Below, in pieces: positions 54,368-63,859 of a stretch of DNA of 64,000 nucleotides; the first letter of the stretch is position 1, and each line of letters begins with the position of its first letter. The stretch is taken from the NCBI RefSeq assembly GCF_027922165.1, contig NZ_BSFD01000001.1, positions 18,883 to 82,882 of the forward strand, written 5' to 3'. Origin of the DNA: Brevundimonas intermedia. GTDB taxonomy: Bacteria; Pseudomonadota; Alphaproteobacteria; Caulobacterales; Caulobacteraceae. Position numbers and translations under genes: made by a program. Below the pieces are notes generated by a model. That model saw nothing but the letters and a program-made list of their open reading frames with translations. It was not told the origin of the DNA and searched no databases.

Positions 54368-55297
54368 ATGGCCCGTTCCCTGCTCCCGCTCAACGCCCTG
54401 CGCGCCTTCGAGGCCGCCGCGCGTCATCTGAATTTCTCGCGCGCCGCCGACGAACTGGCGGTAACGCCGGGCGCCGTCAGCCAGCAGATCCGCCTGCTGG
54501 AAGACATTGTCGGCGGCCCGCTGTTCGTGCGCGAGGCGCGCGGCCTCCAGTTGACGGACCTGGGCCGCTCGTCCGTGCCCCTGCTGCGCGAGGGGTTCGA
54601 GCGGCTGATGGACGCCTCGGCCCTGCTGCGCGAACCGCCGCGTCGCCGCCAGGTGTCGATCAGCGTGGCCCCCGGCTTCGCCTCAAAATGGCTGATGCCG
54701 CGCATGGACGACTTCCACGCCGCCCATCCCGAGATTGAGCTGTGGATCTCGGCTGATATGGAGCCGACCGACCTGAGCGAAGGCAAGGTCGACCTCGCCG
54801 TCCGCTACGGGCCCGGCGACTATCCCGGCCTGACCGTCGACCGGCTGATGACCGAGACGGTTCTGCCCGTCTGCGCCCCTTCGCTGATGGACGGCGAAAA
54901 CGCCATCCGCAAACCCGCCGACCTGATGCGCCATATCCTGCTGCACGACATGTCCAACGACGGCGATCCCAGCCGCCCGGACTGGGCCATGTGGCTGAAG
55001 GCGCGCGGCGTGCGCCACCCTGACCCCCGCCGGGGTTCGCGCTTCAACCAGTCGGGCCTGCTGATCGAGGCCGCCATCGCCGGGCGCGGCGTCGCCCTGG
55101 CCAAACGCACGCTCGCCCAGGCCGATCTGGCCTCGGGCCGCCTGGTCGCCCCCTTCCCCGACGGCTCGGAAGCGGTCGGCTTCGCCTATTACGTCGTCCA
55201 GCCCCGCGACCGCCCCCCCTCGCCCAGCGCCACCGCCTTCGTCGCCTGGCTCAAGCGACAGGCTGTGGATCACGACAACACGATGGGGCAGCTGTAG
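54368..55297 (+). CDS. LysR-type regulator (GcvA-like), 309 aa
   Basis: An N-terminal winged HTH (LNALRAFEAAARHLNFSRAADELAVTPGAVSQQIRLLE) typical of LysR proteins, with the GcvA/AmpR-style extra basic start, and a substrate-binding domain (VSISVAPGFASKWLMPRMDDF, LAVRYGPGDYPGL). ATG 54368 begins right before the HTH. It is divergent from cysG across 125 bases; LysR proteins usually control a divergent neighbour, so it may regulate the cysG-to-cysK operon. Ligand unknown. Confidence 0.88.
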   Translation: MARSLLPLNALRAFEAAARHLNFSRAADELAVTPGAVSQQIRLLEDIVGGPLFVREARGLQLTDLGRSSVPLLREGFERLMDASALLREPPRRRQVSISVAPGFASKWLMPRMDDFHAAHPEIELWISADMEPTDLSEGKVDLAVRYGPGDYPGLTVDRLMTETVLPVCAPSLMDGENAIRKPADLMRHILLHDMSNDGDPSRPDWAMWLKARGVRHPDPRRGSRFNQSGLLIEAAIAGRGVALAKRTLAQADLASGRLVAPFPDGSEAVGFAYYVVQPRDRPPSPSATAFVAWLKRQAVDHDNTMGQL

Positions 55298-55338
55298 GTC
55301 CCTTTAGACCGGCATCGTTCATCCGCCTGGGTGCACCG

Positions 55339-55401
55339 GAAGACGTCTTCTCTGTTTTGAAGAAAGACGAACTGATGCGGCTCGAGTCTTGATACAAGAC
55401 T
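55339..55401. promoter_or_regulatory. Two palindromes sharing AAGAC/GTCTT half-sites ahead of the exopolysaccharide group
   Basis: GAAGACGTCTTC (55339-55350) is a perfect 12-bp palindrome; AGTCTTG-ATA-CAAGACT (55385-55401) is a perfect inverted repeat with 7-bp arms. A lone GAAAGAC lies between them. The second palindrome ends 37 bases before the ATG at 55439, so this looks like a repressor or activator site for that gene. Confidence 0.5.
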
Positions 55402-55438
55402 TTGCGCGGCGCGATGTAGCCGCTTAGAACGTGCCGAA

Positions 55439-56041
55439 ATGCTACAACCGTCTCGCAAAAGGTCAAAGACGAGGAAGGTCGCCCGTCCGGACGCCCGTTG
55501 GTTCACGCCTGCGGTCCTGGGTCTAAGCCTAGTCACTGCGATCGGGTCGGCAGGTCTGGCCGCCAGCCTGACCTGGCCCGCGATACCATCTCCATTCGGC
55601 CTGGCCGCACATCACGAAAAGCGCGCCAATCTCGCCCTGGACACGAACAAGTCGACGCCGCTGACGCTTGAGCGGGCCGGCTTAGAAAACGAACTGACCC
55701 TGGCCGCCGCGCCCGCGACTGCGACCGCTTGGCTGCGCGCCGCCTATATTCGACAACAACAGCAGTCGGGCGTTCTGGACGCCGAGAGCCTGCGATATAT
55801 CGAGACCTCGTATCGTGTTTCCCCGCTTGGACCCGGGGCAAGCCCTTGGCGAGTGCTGTTCGTCTTCGAAAACTGGAACCTTGTGACGCCCGCAATACGG
55901 GCGGCGGCGATGACAGAGGTTCGATCATTCGCCGCTCACGACAACAATGCACACGCCCTCGTGAACACCATCACAAACCCTGCCGGACGTATGGCCGCAA
56001 GACTTGCGATCCGTACGCCGCCGAAAGCGCCCGCCCCATGA
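55439..56041 (+). CDS. Single-span membrane protein of the exopolysaccharide group, 200 aa
   Basis: A basic N-terminus (SRKRSKTRKVARPDAR), one membrane helix at about 23-46 (WFTPAVLGLSLVTAIGSAGLAASL), then a mainly helical periplasmic part with ATAWLRAAYIRQQQQSGVLDAESLRYIETSYRVSPLG. I know similar small proteins next to O-antigen ligase genes but cannot give a family or function. ATG 55439. It starts the plus-strand group leading to the barrel and the ligase. Confidence 0.78.
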   Translation: MLQPSRKRSKTRKVARPDARWFTPAVLGLSLVTAIGSAGLAASLTWPAIPSPFGLAAHHEKRANLALDTNKSTPLTLERAGLENELTLAAAPATATAWLRAAYIRQQQQSGVLDAESLRYIETSYRVSPLGPGASPWRVLFVFENWNLVTPAIRAAAMTEVRSFAAHDNNAHALVNTITNPAGRMAARLAIRTPPKAPAP

Positions 56042-56099
56042 CGGCGTCTTCAAGGGTCAATACTGCTTTGATCTACGCTCGACCGTAACGCCGTTTTTT
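56041..56099 (+). terminator. Possible terminator/attenuator after the 200-aa gene
   Basis: ACGGCGT (56041-56047) pairs exactly with ACGCCGT (56088-56094), followed by a T-run ending at 56099; an inner GGTC/GACC pair can extend the stem. The long loop makes it weaker than a standard terminator. The next 85 bases are AT-rich and may hold the promoter of the following gene. Confidence 0.42.
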
Positions 56100-56184
56100 C
56101 TCTATCAAATCGCTACAATAAACGCTATATTTACCAACAATCGACTGAGAGGCTGCACGCAGCCCATGTTCGAAGGGGATAGTC

Positions 56185-56676
56185 ATGAAGAACTTCAAGC
56201 TTGGCCAAGCCGCCATTGCCGTTGCCGCGCTCGCTTTGGCGACCGGGCCTGTGATCGCTGCTGACTGGACCGCTGTGGCCCAGGTGACGGCGTCTTCGAC
56301 GGTGTCCGTCTCGCAACTTTCCGTTGAACTGAAGGCCGCAGTGTCTCAGACGACCGCCAGCCTCGTGGGTCGGAATGTTTCTGCGGCCGAAGCTCAGGCG
56401 GCCTATGCGAATGCTCTGCAGGCGGTTATCGCCTCAAGCGGCGCCTCGCCCGAAGTGGCGCTGGCCGCCCTGGAAGCCGCCGTGCAGGAACTGCAGGCGG
56501 CTTCAGCGCTCCCGCCGGCCGCCGCCGCCGCCGCGCAGCAGACTATCCAGATGATCCGCTCCAGCATGGTTGACGCTCCGGCTGCGACGGGCGGCCAGAC
56601 CGGCTCTCAGCCCATCGGCGCGCCTCCGTCTTCCGGCGCCGGCGGCGGCGGTCCCGACTATAGCTCGGCCGCCTAG
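56185..56676 (+). CDS. Exported Ala-rich protein, 163 aa
   Basis: AAGGGGA precedes ATG 56185. The signal peptide (MKNFKLGQAAIAVAALALATG to IAA) is clear. The mature part is Ala/Ser/Thr/Gln-rich (QLSVELKAAVSQTTASLVG, AYANALQAVIASSGASPEVALAALEAAVQEL), probably helical, and ends in a Gly/Pro/Ser tail (SSGAGGGGPDYSSAA). No family known. It sits directly before the barrel gene and likely works with it. Confidence 0.78.
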   Translation: MKNFKLGQAAIAVAALALATGPVIAADWTAVAQVTASSTVSVSQLSVELKAAVSQTTASLVGRNVSAAEAQAAYANALQAVIASSGASPEVALAALEAAVQELQAASALPPAAAAAAQQTIQMIRSSMVDAPAATGGQTGSQPIGAPPSSGAGGGGPDYSSAA

Positions 56677-56737
56677 TCGTCTGATTTCGACTCAAAGCCG
56701 ACCCTCCCCGGTTTGGCTTCTCAAGGACCTAAAGATC

Positions 56738-58051
56738 ATGCGCTTTAAGAGCAGCACTAATCTCCTGCGCATGAGCGCAGCCTCGATCATGGCCTTCGGC
56801 TTCGCCGCCGTCGCCTCTGACGCATCGGCCCAGTCGGTGGCGTCCGCGCAGTCCCAATCCGTGGACATGTTCGCTCGTGATCGCGGGGTCGGAGTTCGTG
56901 AGCGCCCCAAGCCTGAATACGAAGCCCTGGGCATTGCTTCGGGCGCCTTCACGATCTTCCCGAAGATCCAGGTTGACGCCGAGTACAACAACAACATCTT
57001 CGCCTCGAGCACGGATGAACAGGACGACGTCGTCTTCCGCATCCAACCGGAAGTCTCGATCGAATCCGATTGGTCGCGTCACTCGGTGCAGGCCTTCGCC
57101 AACAGCGTGATCAGCCAAAACGTTGATTTCGACAGCGAAAACACCACCGACTGGACTGTCGGCGCCAATGGCCGTCTGGACGTCGTGCGCGGCTCTTCGG
57201 TCAGCGCCGGCGCCCAGTATGGTCACCTGACCGAACCCCGGACCTCCACCAACACGGCCTCGGCTTCGGTCAGCCCGATCGAATATGATACGGCCTCGGC
57301 CTACCTCAGCGCCGTGCGGGCCAAGGGTCGTGTACGCCTGTCCAGTCGCGCCGATGTCACCTCCTTCGATTATGAGGATGGCCGCACAGCTGCCGGAAAT
57401 CTGATCGACCAGAGCGCGCGCGACCGCACCACCTTCTCGCTCGCGGGCCGGCTCGACTACGCCCTCAGCCCCGCCACGGCTGTTTTCGGACAGATCACGG
57501 GCAACGAGAAGGACTATGATCAGGGGACCATCAACACGCCGGCCCGTGACTCGTCGGGTTATGAAGCCCTCGTCGGCGTTAACTTCGAACTGGGCGCCGT
57601 CAGCCGTGGTGAAGTCGCCGCCGGCTACATCAGCCAGAGCTATGACGACGCCGCCTATTCGGACATCGACGGCTTCGGCGGTCGCGCCCAGATCGAGTGG
57701 TTCCCCACTGAACTGACCACGATCACGGCCTCGGCCTCGCGCACCATTCAGGACGCGGGCATCGTCGGGTCCGCTGGTTATCTGAGCTCGCAAGTCGGGG
57801 GCAAGATCGACCATGAATTGCTGCGGAACGTGATTGTCTCCGGACAATTCAGCTACAGCGAAGACGCCTACAACGCCGTGGATCGCGACGACCAGCGCGT
57901 CAACGCGTCGCTGGCCGCCACCTATCTGATCAACCGCTATTATGGCGTCACCACCACGGTCTCCTACCTCGACCAAAGCTCGGACGGCGCGTTCGCTGGC
58001 CCCAGCTATGATGTGACGCGCCTGTTCGTTTCGCTGGTCGGTCAGTTCTGA
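56738..58051 (+). CDS. Outer-membrane beta-barrel protein, BBP2-type, 437 aa
   Basis: The signal peptide ends ASDASAQ. After it come many alternating beta strands and the start IFPKIQVDAEYNNNIFASSTDEQDDVVFRIQPEVSIES, the common opening of the BBP2/DUF2320-type barrels found in exopolysaccharide loci. The chain ends YDVTRLFVSLVGQF with a terminal Phe, as in outer-membrane barrels. It could be the export pore or an accessory of the polymer. ATG 56738 is supported by AAGGA ten bases upstream; the longer frame is spurious. Confidence 0.86.
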   Translation: MRFKSSTNLLRMSAASIMAFGFAAVASDASAQSVASAQSQSVDMFARDRGVGVRERPKPEYEALGIASGAFTIFPKIQVDAEYNNNIFASSTDEQDDVVFRIQPEVSIESDWSRHSVQAFANSVISQNVDFDSENTTDWTVGANGRLDVVRGSSVSAGAQYGHLTEPRTSTNTASASVSPIEYDTASAYLSAVRAKGRVRLSSRADVTSFDYEDGRTAAGNLIDQSARDRTTFSLAGRLDYALSPATAVFGQITGNEKDYDQGTINTPARDSSGYEALVGVNFELGAVSRGEVAAGYISQSYDDAAYSDIDGFGGRAQIEWFPTELTTITASASRTIQDAGIVGSAGYLSSQVGGKIDHELLRNVIVSGQFSYSEDAYNAVDRDDQRVNASLAATYLINRYYGVTTTVSYLDQSSDGAFAGPSYDVTRLFVSLVGQF

Positions 58052-58071
58052 CCTCGGAAGACGGCCTGGAC

Positions 58072-59505
58072 ATGAAGGCGGAGACTGCCGTCACGTCGCA
58101 CGACGGCGCTTCCGGCGAACCTAGACGGCGCAGACGCAGTCGCCCGGCCGCCATGGCCCCAAATCGACAGCCCGTCGATTTGGGGCTGTCAGATTATGTG
58201 CTGTTGGGCGTCCCGATACTCGTATTCAGTCTCGCCCACCTCTTTGGCGGCGCGGCGGAGCCGACGACGGCTCTCTGGTTCACGGCGATCATCGCGCTTC
58301 TTCTGCCCGCATCCGTCTTCTTCGGCGAGCGCCGAAATGAGGTGGGGCTGGCCTGGCCTGAAAGGCCCGCATCCGTCCTGTTCCTTCTGGTCATCCTGGT
58401 CGCAATCTGGACCCTTGTGGCGCCGGCGCGCGGCGCCTCGACCCCATGGGCGGCCATAAACGGCCCGGGCGCCATCACCTGGGACAAGTCTTCGACAACG
58501 ATTGAAATCGTCAAACTGGTCGGTTTGGCCAGCCTATTCTGCCTGGGCTGTTTCGAAGGCGTTCGAAGACGGCGCGTCACGGCGGCGCTTCATATCATTC
58601 TCATCATCGGCGCCGCCTGGGCGGCGTTTGGGGCTGTCGTCATGATCGGCGGCTTCGCCGATGGCCTGACCGGTCTTCATTTCAACTTCGGCGGTCGCCT
58701 TTCGGGCGGCTTTCTGAGCGCCAACAGCGCCGCAACCGTCTATGGGGTGCTTCTGGTTCTCTGCGTGGCCATGCTGGCCAGGGCCGTGCGCAATCGCCGG
58801 CTCGGCCGCAGCCCACAGCGCGCACTGGCCCTTGCGGCGGCTATAGGCGGCGTCCTGTTGTTCACCACCTGCCTTCTGTCCACGGCCTCACGCATGGGGG
58901 TGACGGCCACCGCCATCGCCGTGGCGGCATTTCTCATTTGGGAAAGTCTGAGCCGAAAGGAGATGCCGTCCCGCCGGCTGATCCTCCTGACCCTCGCCGG
59001 GGCTGCCGTCGCGGTGCTCGTCATCGGTGGCGGCGACACGCTTTGGACCCGTTTTGAGAGCGTGGACTCCGACTCCGCGACCCGCAGCGTCATCTTCTCG
59101 GTCCATTGGAACGCCTTCCTCCAGTCTCCTCTGTTCGGCCATGGCCTCGGCAGTTTCAGCGCCATCAACGCTCAGCAGATGACGCCGGAGAACTTCGGCT
59201 CCCTGCGGACGATCGGCGCCACCCACAATGTCTACATCCAGTGGCTCGAGGAGGCGGGCGTTCTGGGCGCACTGCCGATGTTCGCCCTGATCGCCCTGGT
59301 GATCGGCACAGCCATACGGCGGTCCGCCTTGCAGGATACGGGCGCCACCCTCCAGCGCGGCTTGATCGCCGCCAATCTGGTCCTGCTGATCCATGGGACG
59401 ACGGACTATGCGATCCAGGTGCCTTCCATCGCCGCCTTCTGGGCCTATCTGCTGGGCTTGCAGTTTGCCTATGGCAAGGCGCGCACCGGCAAGTCTTCCG
59501 CCTGA
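58072..59505 (+). CDS. O-antigen ligase/polymerase family protein, 477 aa
   Basis: About 10-12 membrane helices and a large periplasmic loop with the Wzy_C-type motif GHGLGSFSAINAQQM ... ATHNVYIQWLEEAGVLG. This family polymerises (Wzy) or ligates (WaaL) polysaccharide repeat units. The N-terminal 35 residues are basic and Arg-rich. Following the barrel gene by 20 bases, it most likely polymerises the same polymer. No glycosyltransferases, flippase or Wza are in this group. Confidence 0.9.
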   Translation: MKAETAVTSHDGASGEPRRRRRSRPAAMAPNRQPVDLGLSDYVLLGVPILVFSLAHLFGGAAEPTTALWFTAIIALLLPASVFFGERRNEVGLAWPERPASVLFLLVILVAIWTLVAPARGASTPWAAINGPGAITWDKSSTTIEIVKLVGLASLFCLGCFEGVRRRRVTAALHIILIIGAAWAAFGAVVMIGGFADGLTGLHFNFGGRLSGGFLSANSAATVYGVLLVLCVAMLARAVRNRRLGRSPQRALALAAAIGGVLLFTTCLLSTASRMGVTATAIAVAAFLIWESLSRKEMPSRRLILLTLAGAAVAVLVIGGGDTLWTRFESVDSDSATRSVIFSVHWNAFLQSPLFGHGLGSFSAINAQQMTPENFGSLRTIGATHNVYIQWLEEAGVLGALPMFALIALVIGTAIRRSALQDTGATLQRGLIAANLVLLIHGTTDYAIQVPSIAAFWAYLLGLQFAYGKARTGKSSA

Positions 59506-59606
59506 CGCGAACCGGCCGGGGCCATCCGGTTTGAAATCCAGGTTTTTGCGGGGTCCGTCTCTACAAACCTTGACTCCCGACCGCCCCGGACCGACACGAC
59601 CGCCCC

Positions 59607-60905
59607 ATGATCACCCGCTATTCCCGCCCCGACGCCGCCGCCATCTGGTCGCAAGAGACCAAGTACAAGATCTGGTTCGAGATCGAGGCCCACGCGGCGA
59701 CAAAGATGGCCGAGCTCGGAGTCATCCCCCAGGATGCGGCCGACGCCATCTGGGCCAAGGGCAAGGACGCGAGCTTCGACGCCGACCGCATCGACGAGAT
59801 TGAGCGCACCACTAAACACGACGTCATCGCCTTCCTGACCCATGTGGCCGAGATCGTCGGCGACGAGGCGCGCTTCCTGCACCAGGGCATGACTTCGTCG
59901 GACGTGCTGGACACCTGTTTCGCGGTTCAGCTGGCCCGGTCGTCGGACCTTCTGATCGACGGCGTGGACCGTGTCCTGGCCGCGCTGGAAAAGCGCGCCA
60001 AGGAGCATAAATACACCCCGACCGTCGGGCGTTCGCACGGCATCCACGCCGAGCCGGTGACCTTCGGCCTGAAGCTGGCCGGCTATCACGCCGAGTTCCA
60101 GCGCGCCAAGCGCCGCTTGATCACCGCCAAGGAAGAGATCGCAACCTGCGCCATCTCCGGCGCCGTCGGCACCTTCGCCAATGTCGATCCGGCCGTCGAA
60201 CAATATGTCGCCGACCAGATGGGGCTTCAGATCGAGCCGGTCTCGACCCAGGTCATCCCGCGCGACCGTCACGCCGCCTTTTTCGCCGCCCTGGGCGTCG
60301 TCGCCAGCTCGGTCGAACGTCTGGCCGTAGAGATCCGCCACCTGCAGCGCACCGAGGTGCTGGAGGCCGAGGAATTCTTCGACAAGGGCCAGAAGGGCTC
60401 GTCGGCCATGCCGCACAAGCGCAATCCCATCCTGACCGAGAACCTGACCGGCCTGGCCCGTCTGGTCCGCTCGGCCGTGACCCCGGCGATGGAAAACGTC
60501 GCCCTTTGGCACGAGCGGGACATCAGCCATTCGTCGGTCGAGCGCGGCATCGGCCCGGACGCCACCATCCATCTGGACTTCGCCCTGCAGCGCCTGGCCA
60601 ATGTGGTCGAGCGGCTGAACGTCTATCCCGAGAACATGCAGGCCAACATCGACCGCCTAGGCGGTCTGGTGCACTCGCAACGGGTTATGCTGGCCCTGAC
60701 CCAGGCCGGGATCTCGCGCGAGGCGGCCTATGCCGCCGTGCAGGAGAACGCCATGAAGGTCTGGCGCGGCGAAGGCGCCTTCCTGGACTTCCTGAAGGCC
60801 GACGAACGCGTCACCCTGCCAGCTGAACAACTCGAGGCCCTGTTCGACCTCGGCTATCACACCAAGAATGTGGACGTGGTGTTCAAGCGGGTGTTCGGAG
60901 ACTGA
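59607..60905 (+). CDS. purB: Adenylosuccinate lyase, 432 aa
   Basis: Acts twice in purine synthesis, releasing fumarate from SAICAR and from adenylosuccinate. The fumarase/aspartase signature GSSAMPHKRNP lies at 264-274; other blocks are QGMTSSDVLDTCFAVQL and VGRSHGIHAEPVTFGLKL (catalytic His). Length typical. ATG 59607 starts MITRYSRPDAAAIWS, the usual N-terminus. Confidence 0.97.
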   Translation: MITRYSRPDAAAIWSQETKYKIWFEIEAHAATKMAELGVIPQDAADAIWAKGKDASFDADRIDEIERTTKHDVIAFLTHVAEIVGDEARFLHQGMTSSDVLDTCFAVQLARSSDLLIDGVDRVLAALEKRAKEHKYTPTVGRSHGIHAEPVTFGLKLAGYHAEFQRAKRRLITAKEEIATCAISGAVGTFANVDPAVEQYVADQMGLQIEPVSTQVIPRDRHAAFFAALGVVASSVERLAVEIRHLQRTEVLEAEEFFDKGQKGSSAMPHKRNPILTENLTGLARLVRSAVTPAMENVALWHERDISHSSVERGIGPDATIHLDFALQRLANVVERLNVYPENMQANIDRLGGLVHSQRVMLALTQAGISREAAYAAVQENAMKVWRGEGAFLDFLKADERVTLPAEQLEALFDLGYHTKNVDVVFKRVFGD

Positions 60906-60910
60906 GGCCC

Positions 60911-61642
60911 ATGACCGAGCGCACGATCCGGCTCAATCCTCGGCTCGACCCCCGCGATTATGCCGCGGCCTATGCGCGCGATGGAATGGTGCAGGTGCCC
61001 GACCTGCTGGAAGAGGCCGGCGCCGAGTGGCTGGAGCTGGCGCTGGAACATGACACTAACTGGCATCTGTCGCTGAAGACGCCGGAAGGCGGCAAGCTGT
61101 TGTCGCCACAGGAAATGCAGAACCTCGGGCGGGACGCCTTGAACAAGCAGGCCCAAAGGGCCTTGCTCGAGGGGCGAGACGGTTTCTCCTTCGTCTATCT
61201 GGCCTATCCCGTAATCCCGTCTTTTCTGGCGGGCCAAGACGCCGGTCACGCCACTCATGTGCTGCTTCAGTTTTTTAACGACACCCCCTTCATCGAGTTC
61301 GCAAAAGCGGTCACCGGAGAACACCGCGTGACCAAGATCGACGCACAGGCGACCTGGTTCCGTCCCGGTGATTTTCTGACGCTCCACGACGATACCGGCG
61401 CAGGCGAGCGACGCGCAGCCTACACCCTGGGTCTGACACGCGATTGGCGAACCGACTGGGGCGGCCAGCTGATATTCCATGACAAGGCGGGCGATATAGA
61501 GCGCGGCTTCAAGCCTGGCTTCAACGTCTGGACTGTCTTCAAGACGCCGCGGATGCACTCGGTCGCGCCGGTCGCCGCCTACGCGGGGGGTAAGCGGCGC
61601 TCGATCACCGGCTGGCTGCGCGACGATCCGCCGGTCAAGTGA
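60911..61642 (+). CDS. 2-oxoglutarate/Fe(II)-dependent oxygenase, prolyl-hydroxylase-like, 243 aa
   Basis: A double-stranded beta-helix dioxygenase. The metal triad is His159-x-Asp161 in TLHDDTG and His216 in PRMHSVAPV; an Arg in KRRSITGWLR should bind 2-oxoglutarate. This is the 2OG-FeII_Oxy type related to Tpa1 and prolyl 4-hydroxylase. The substrate may be a protein or free amino acid. ATG 60911 is five bases after the purB stop, and its stop overlaps the next gene's GTG, so expression is linked on both sides. Confidence 0.88.
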   Translation: MTERTIRLNPRLDPRDYAAAYARDGMVQVPDLLEEAGAEWLELALEHDTNWHLSLKTPEGGKLLSPQEMQNLGRDALNKQAQRALLEGRDGFSFVYLAYPVIPSFLAGQDAGHATHVLLQFFNDTPFIEFAKAVTGEHRVTKIDAQATWFRPGDFLTLHDDTGAGERRAAYTLGLTRDWRTDWGGQLIFHDKAGDIERGFKPGFNVWTVFKTPRMHSVAPVAAYAGGKRRSITGWLRDDPPVK

Positions 61643-62163
61643 CGGATCCTCTGCAGGATGATCGCCGCATCGGCTTCCCCCCCGTCGTCGATGCGGACAC
61701 CCGCCTGCTGATCCTCGGCAGCCTCCCCGGCGAGGCGTCCTTGAAGGCGGAGCAGTACTACGCCCATCCCCGCAACGGCTTCTGGCCCCTGATCGGCGGC
61801 GTGCTGGACGAACCCCTGACGAGCCTGCCCTATGCCGACCGCCTGGAGCGGCTGAAGGCGCGCGGGGTGGGTCTGTGGGATGTGATCGCCTCGGCCGAGC
61901 GATCCGGCAGTCTGGACGCGGCGATCCGCTCGCCTGAGGCCGCCGATCTGTGCGGCCTGGTTGAGAGCCTGCCGCGACTCCGCGCCGTCGCCTTCAACGG
62001 CGGTCTGGCGGCGAAGTTGGGAAGGCGCATCCTGGCCGATCTGGGCGGCGCCGGCTTGATCGACCTTCCGTCGTCCAGCCCCGCCCATGCAATATCCTTG
62101 TCGGCAAAGGCGACGAGCTGGGCCATACTGAGGAAGTTTCTTCCGGAAAAGCCTGCCGCCTGA
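61639..62163 (+). CDS. DNA-deoxyinosine glycosylase family protein, 174 aa
   Basis: A small UDG-fold enzyme of the HDG/family 6 type that removes hypoxanthine from DNA. It has the signature [50 protein letters not shown] and [12 protein letters not shown]. Start is GTG 61639, overlapping the oxygenase stop (GTGA). Placed between purB and purU, its presence with purine enzymes fits repair of deaminated adenine, though cotranscription may be mere convenience. Confidence 0.88.
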   Translation: MTDPLQDDRRIGFPPVVDADTRLLILGSLPGEASLKAEQYYAHPRNGFWPLIGGVLDEPLTSLPYADRLERLKARGVGLWDVIASAERSGSLDAAIRSPEAADLCGLVESLPRLRAVAFNGGLAAKLGRRILADLGGAGLIDLPSSSPAHAISLSAKATSWAILRKFLPEKPAA

Positions 62164-63005
62164 TGATCCTGACCCTTTCCTGCCCCGACCGCCACGGCAT
62201 CGTCGCGGCCGTGTCCGCCTTTCTGCTTCAGCGGGACGCCAATATCTCGGACGCCCAGCAGTTCGGCGACGCTTCCAGCGCCACCTTCTTCATGCGTGTG
62301 GTGTTCGAGCCGGCGGACGGCGACGCCCTGGCCGCAATCCACCACGCCTTCAGCCCCCTCGCCGAACGGTTCACGATGCACTGGACCCTGCGGGGCCCCG
62401 AACCGCGCAAGGTGATGATCCTGACCTCGCGCTTCGATCACTGCCTGGCGGACCTGCTTTACCGTTGGCGGATCGACGAGCTGCCCATGGAGGTGACGGC
62501 CGTCGTCTCGAACCACCCGCGAGAAATGATCGGCCATGTCGATCTGGGCGACCTGCCCTTCCACCATCTGCCCGTCAGCGCCGCCGACAAGCCTGCGCAG
62601 GAGGCGGAGTTGCTGCGCCTGATCGAGCAGACGGGCACGGAACTGGTCGTGCTGGCGCGCTATATGCAGATCCTGTCGGACGATCTCAGCCGCCGGCTGG
62701 AGGGACGTTGCATCAACATCCACCACTCCTTCCTGCCGGGGTTCAAGGGCGCCCGCCCGTATCACCAGGCCCATGCGCGCGGGGTAAAGGTCATCGGGGC
62801 CACCGCCCACTATGTCACGCCCGACCTGGACGAAGGCCCGATCATCGAACAGGACGTCGAACGGATCAGCCACCGCGACACGCCGGAAGATTTGATCCGT
62901 AAGGGCCGTGATATCGAGCGACGCGTCCTGGCTCGCGCAGTCCGAAGACATATCGAGGACCGCGTTTTGCTGCACGGCACAAAGACCGTCGTGTTCGAAG
63001 ACTGA
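62163..63005 (+). CDS. purU: Formyltetrahydrofolate deformylase, 280 aa
   Basis: Hydrolyses 10-formyl-THF to formate and THF, which feeds purine synthesis and balances one-carbon pools. An ACT domain (about 1-75, [30 protein letters not shown]) precedes the formyl-transferase fold with [31 protein letters not shown] (Asn/His catalytic) and [10 protein letters not shown] (Asp). The ATG shares a base with the previous TGA. Confidence 0.96.
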   Translation: MILTLSCPDRHGIVAAVSAFLLQRDANISDAQQFGDASSATFFMRVVFEPADGDALAAIHHAFSPLAERFTMHWTLRGPEPRKVMILTSRFDHCLADLLYRWRIDELPMEVTAVVSNHPREMIGHVDLGDLPFHHLPVSAADKPAQEAELLRLIEQTGTELVVLARYMQILSDDLSRRLEGRCINIHHSFLPGFKGARPYHQAHARGVKVIGATAHYVTPDLDEGPIIEQDVERISHRDTPEDLIRKGRDIERRVLARAVRRHIEDRVLLHGTKTVVFED

Positions 63006-63111
63006 ACGGCCAAGCTGCGTCGTCTTGTCACGCCGCATGCATCCTTTAGGTGAACTCGGACGTAACCTTGTCGTGACCGCCACAGCGCGGGCCAACAGGG
63101 AACGAAACACC

Positions 63112-63741
63112 ATGACCAATCTTCGCACGCTCATGCTCGTCGCCGTATCCGGCGGGGCGCTGATGGCGCTCGGCGCCTGCAACAACAATGAAGCGGCGGC
63201 GCCCGCCGAATCCACCGCCATGGCCCCGGCTGAAGGCGCAGCCATGGCCCCCATGACCGCCGACCCGATGGTGGGCGGCGCGGCCATGAGCCCGAACGAG
63301 ACCATTGTCGCCAACGCCTCAAAGGCCTCGAACCTGTCCACCCTTGTCGCCGCCGTTCAGGCCGCTGGCCTGGTTGAGACGCTTCAGGGCCCGGGACCGT
63401 TCACGGTCTTCGCACCGGACAACGCCGCCTTCGACAAAATTCCCGAAGCGACGCGCACCGCCCTGCTGCAACCGGCCATGAAGGCCGACCTGACCAAGAT
63501 CCTGACCTACCACGTCGTCGCCGGCCGCCTGACCGCAGCCGACATCGCCGCCCAGGCCCAGGCCAACGGCGGGACCGCCACTCTGGAAACGGTTCAGGGC
63601 GAGGAACTGAAGGTCGCGGCCGGCCCGAACAACACCTGGGTCATCACCGACGCCAAGGGCGGCACGTCCACCATCACCCAGGCCGACGTGGCCCAGTCGA
63701 ACGGAATGGTCCACGTCGTCGATACGGTCCTGATGCCGTAA
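63112..63741 (+). CDS. Fasciclin-domain lipoprotein, 209 aa
   Basis: The signal ends in lipobox LGAC (Cys23), then an Ala/Met/Pro linker and one FAS1 domain (about 75-208, TIVANASKASNLSTLVAAVQAAGLVETLQ ... PFTVFAPDNAAFDKIPEA ... MVHVVDTVLMP). FAS1 proteins are surface adhesion-like domains. ATG 63112 is used because the longer frame overlaps purU; AGGGAACG is upstream. Confidence 0.93.
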   Translation: MTNLRTLMLVAVSGGALMALGACNNNEAAAPAESTAMAPAEGAAMAPMTADPMVGGAAMSPNETIVANASKASNLSTLVAAVQAAGLVETLQGPGPFTVFAPDNAAFDKIPEATRTALLQPAMKADLTKILTYHVVAGRLTAADIAAQAQANGGTATLETVQGEELKVAAGPNNTWVITDAKGGTSTITQADVAQSNGMVHVVDTVLMP

Positions 63742-63859
63742 AAAATAATTTCAGTCCGGTCGCAACCGGCTGAAACCAAATCCGGCGTCTCGTGTTCTTC
63801 AAGGGCGCGAGACGCACAGTACGCCGGGTCAGACATCCCCCAACGTCCCCGGCAAAGAG

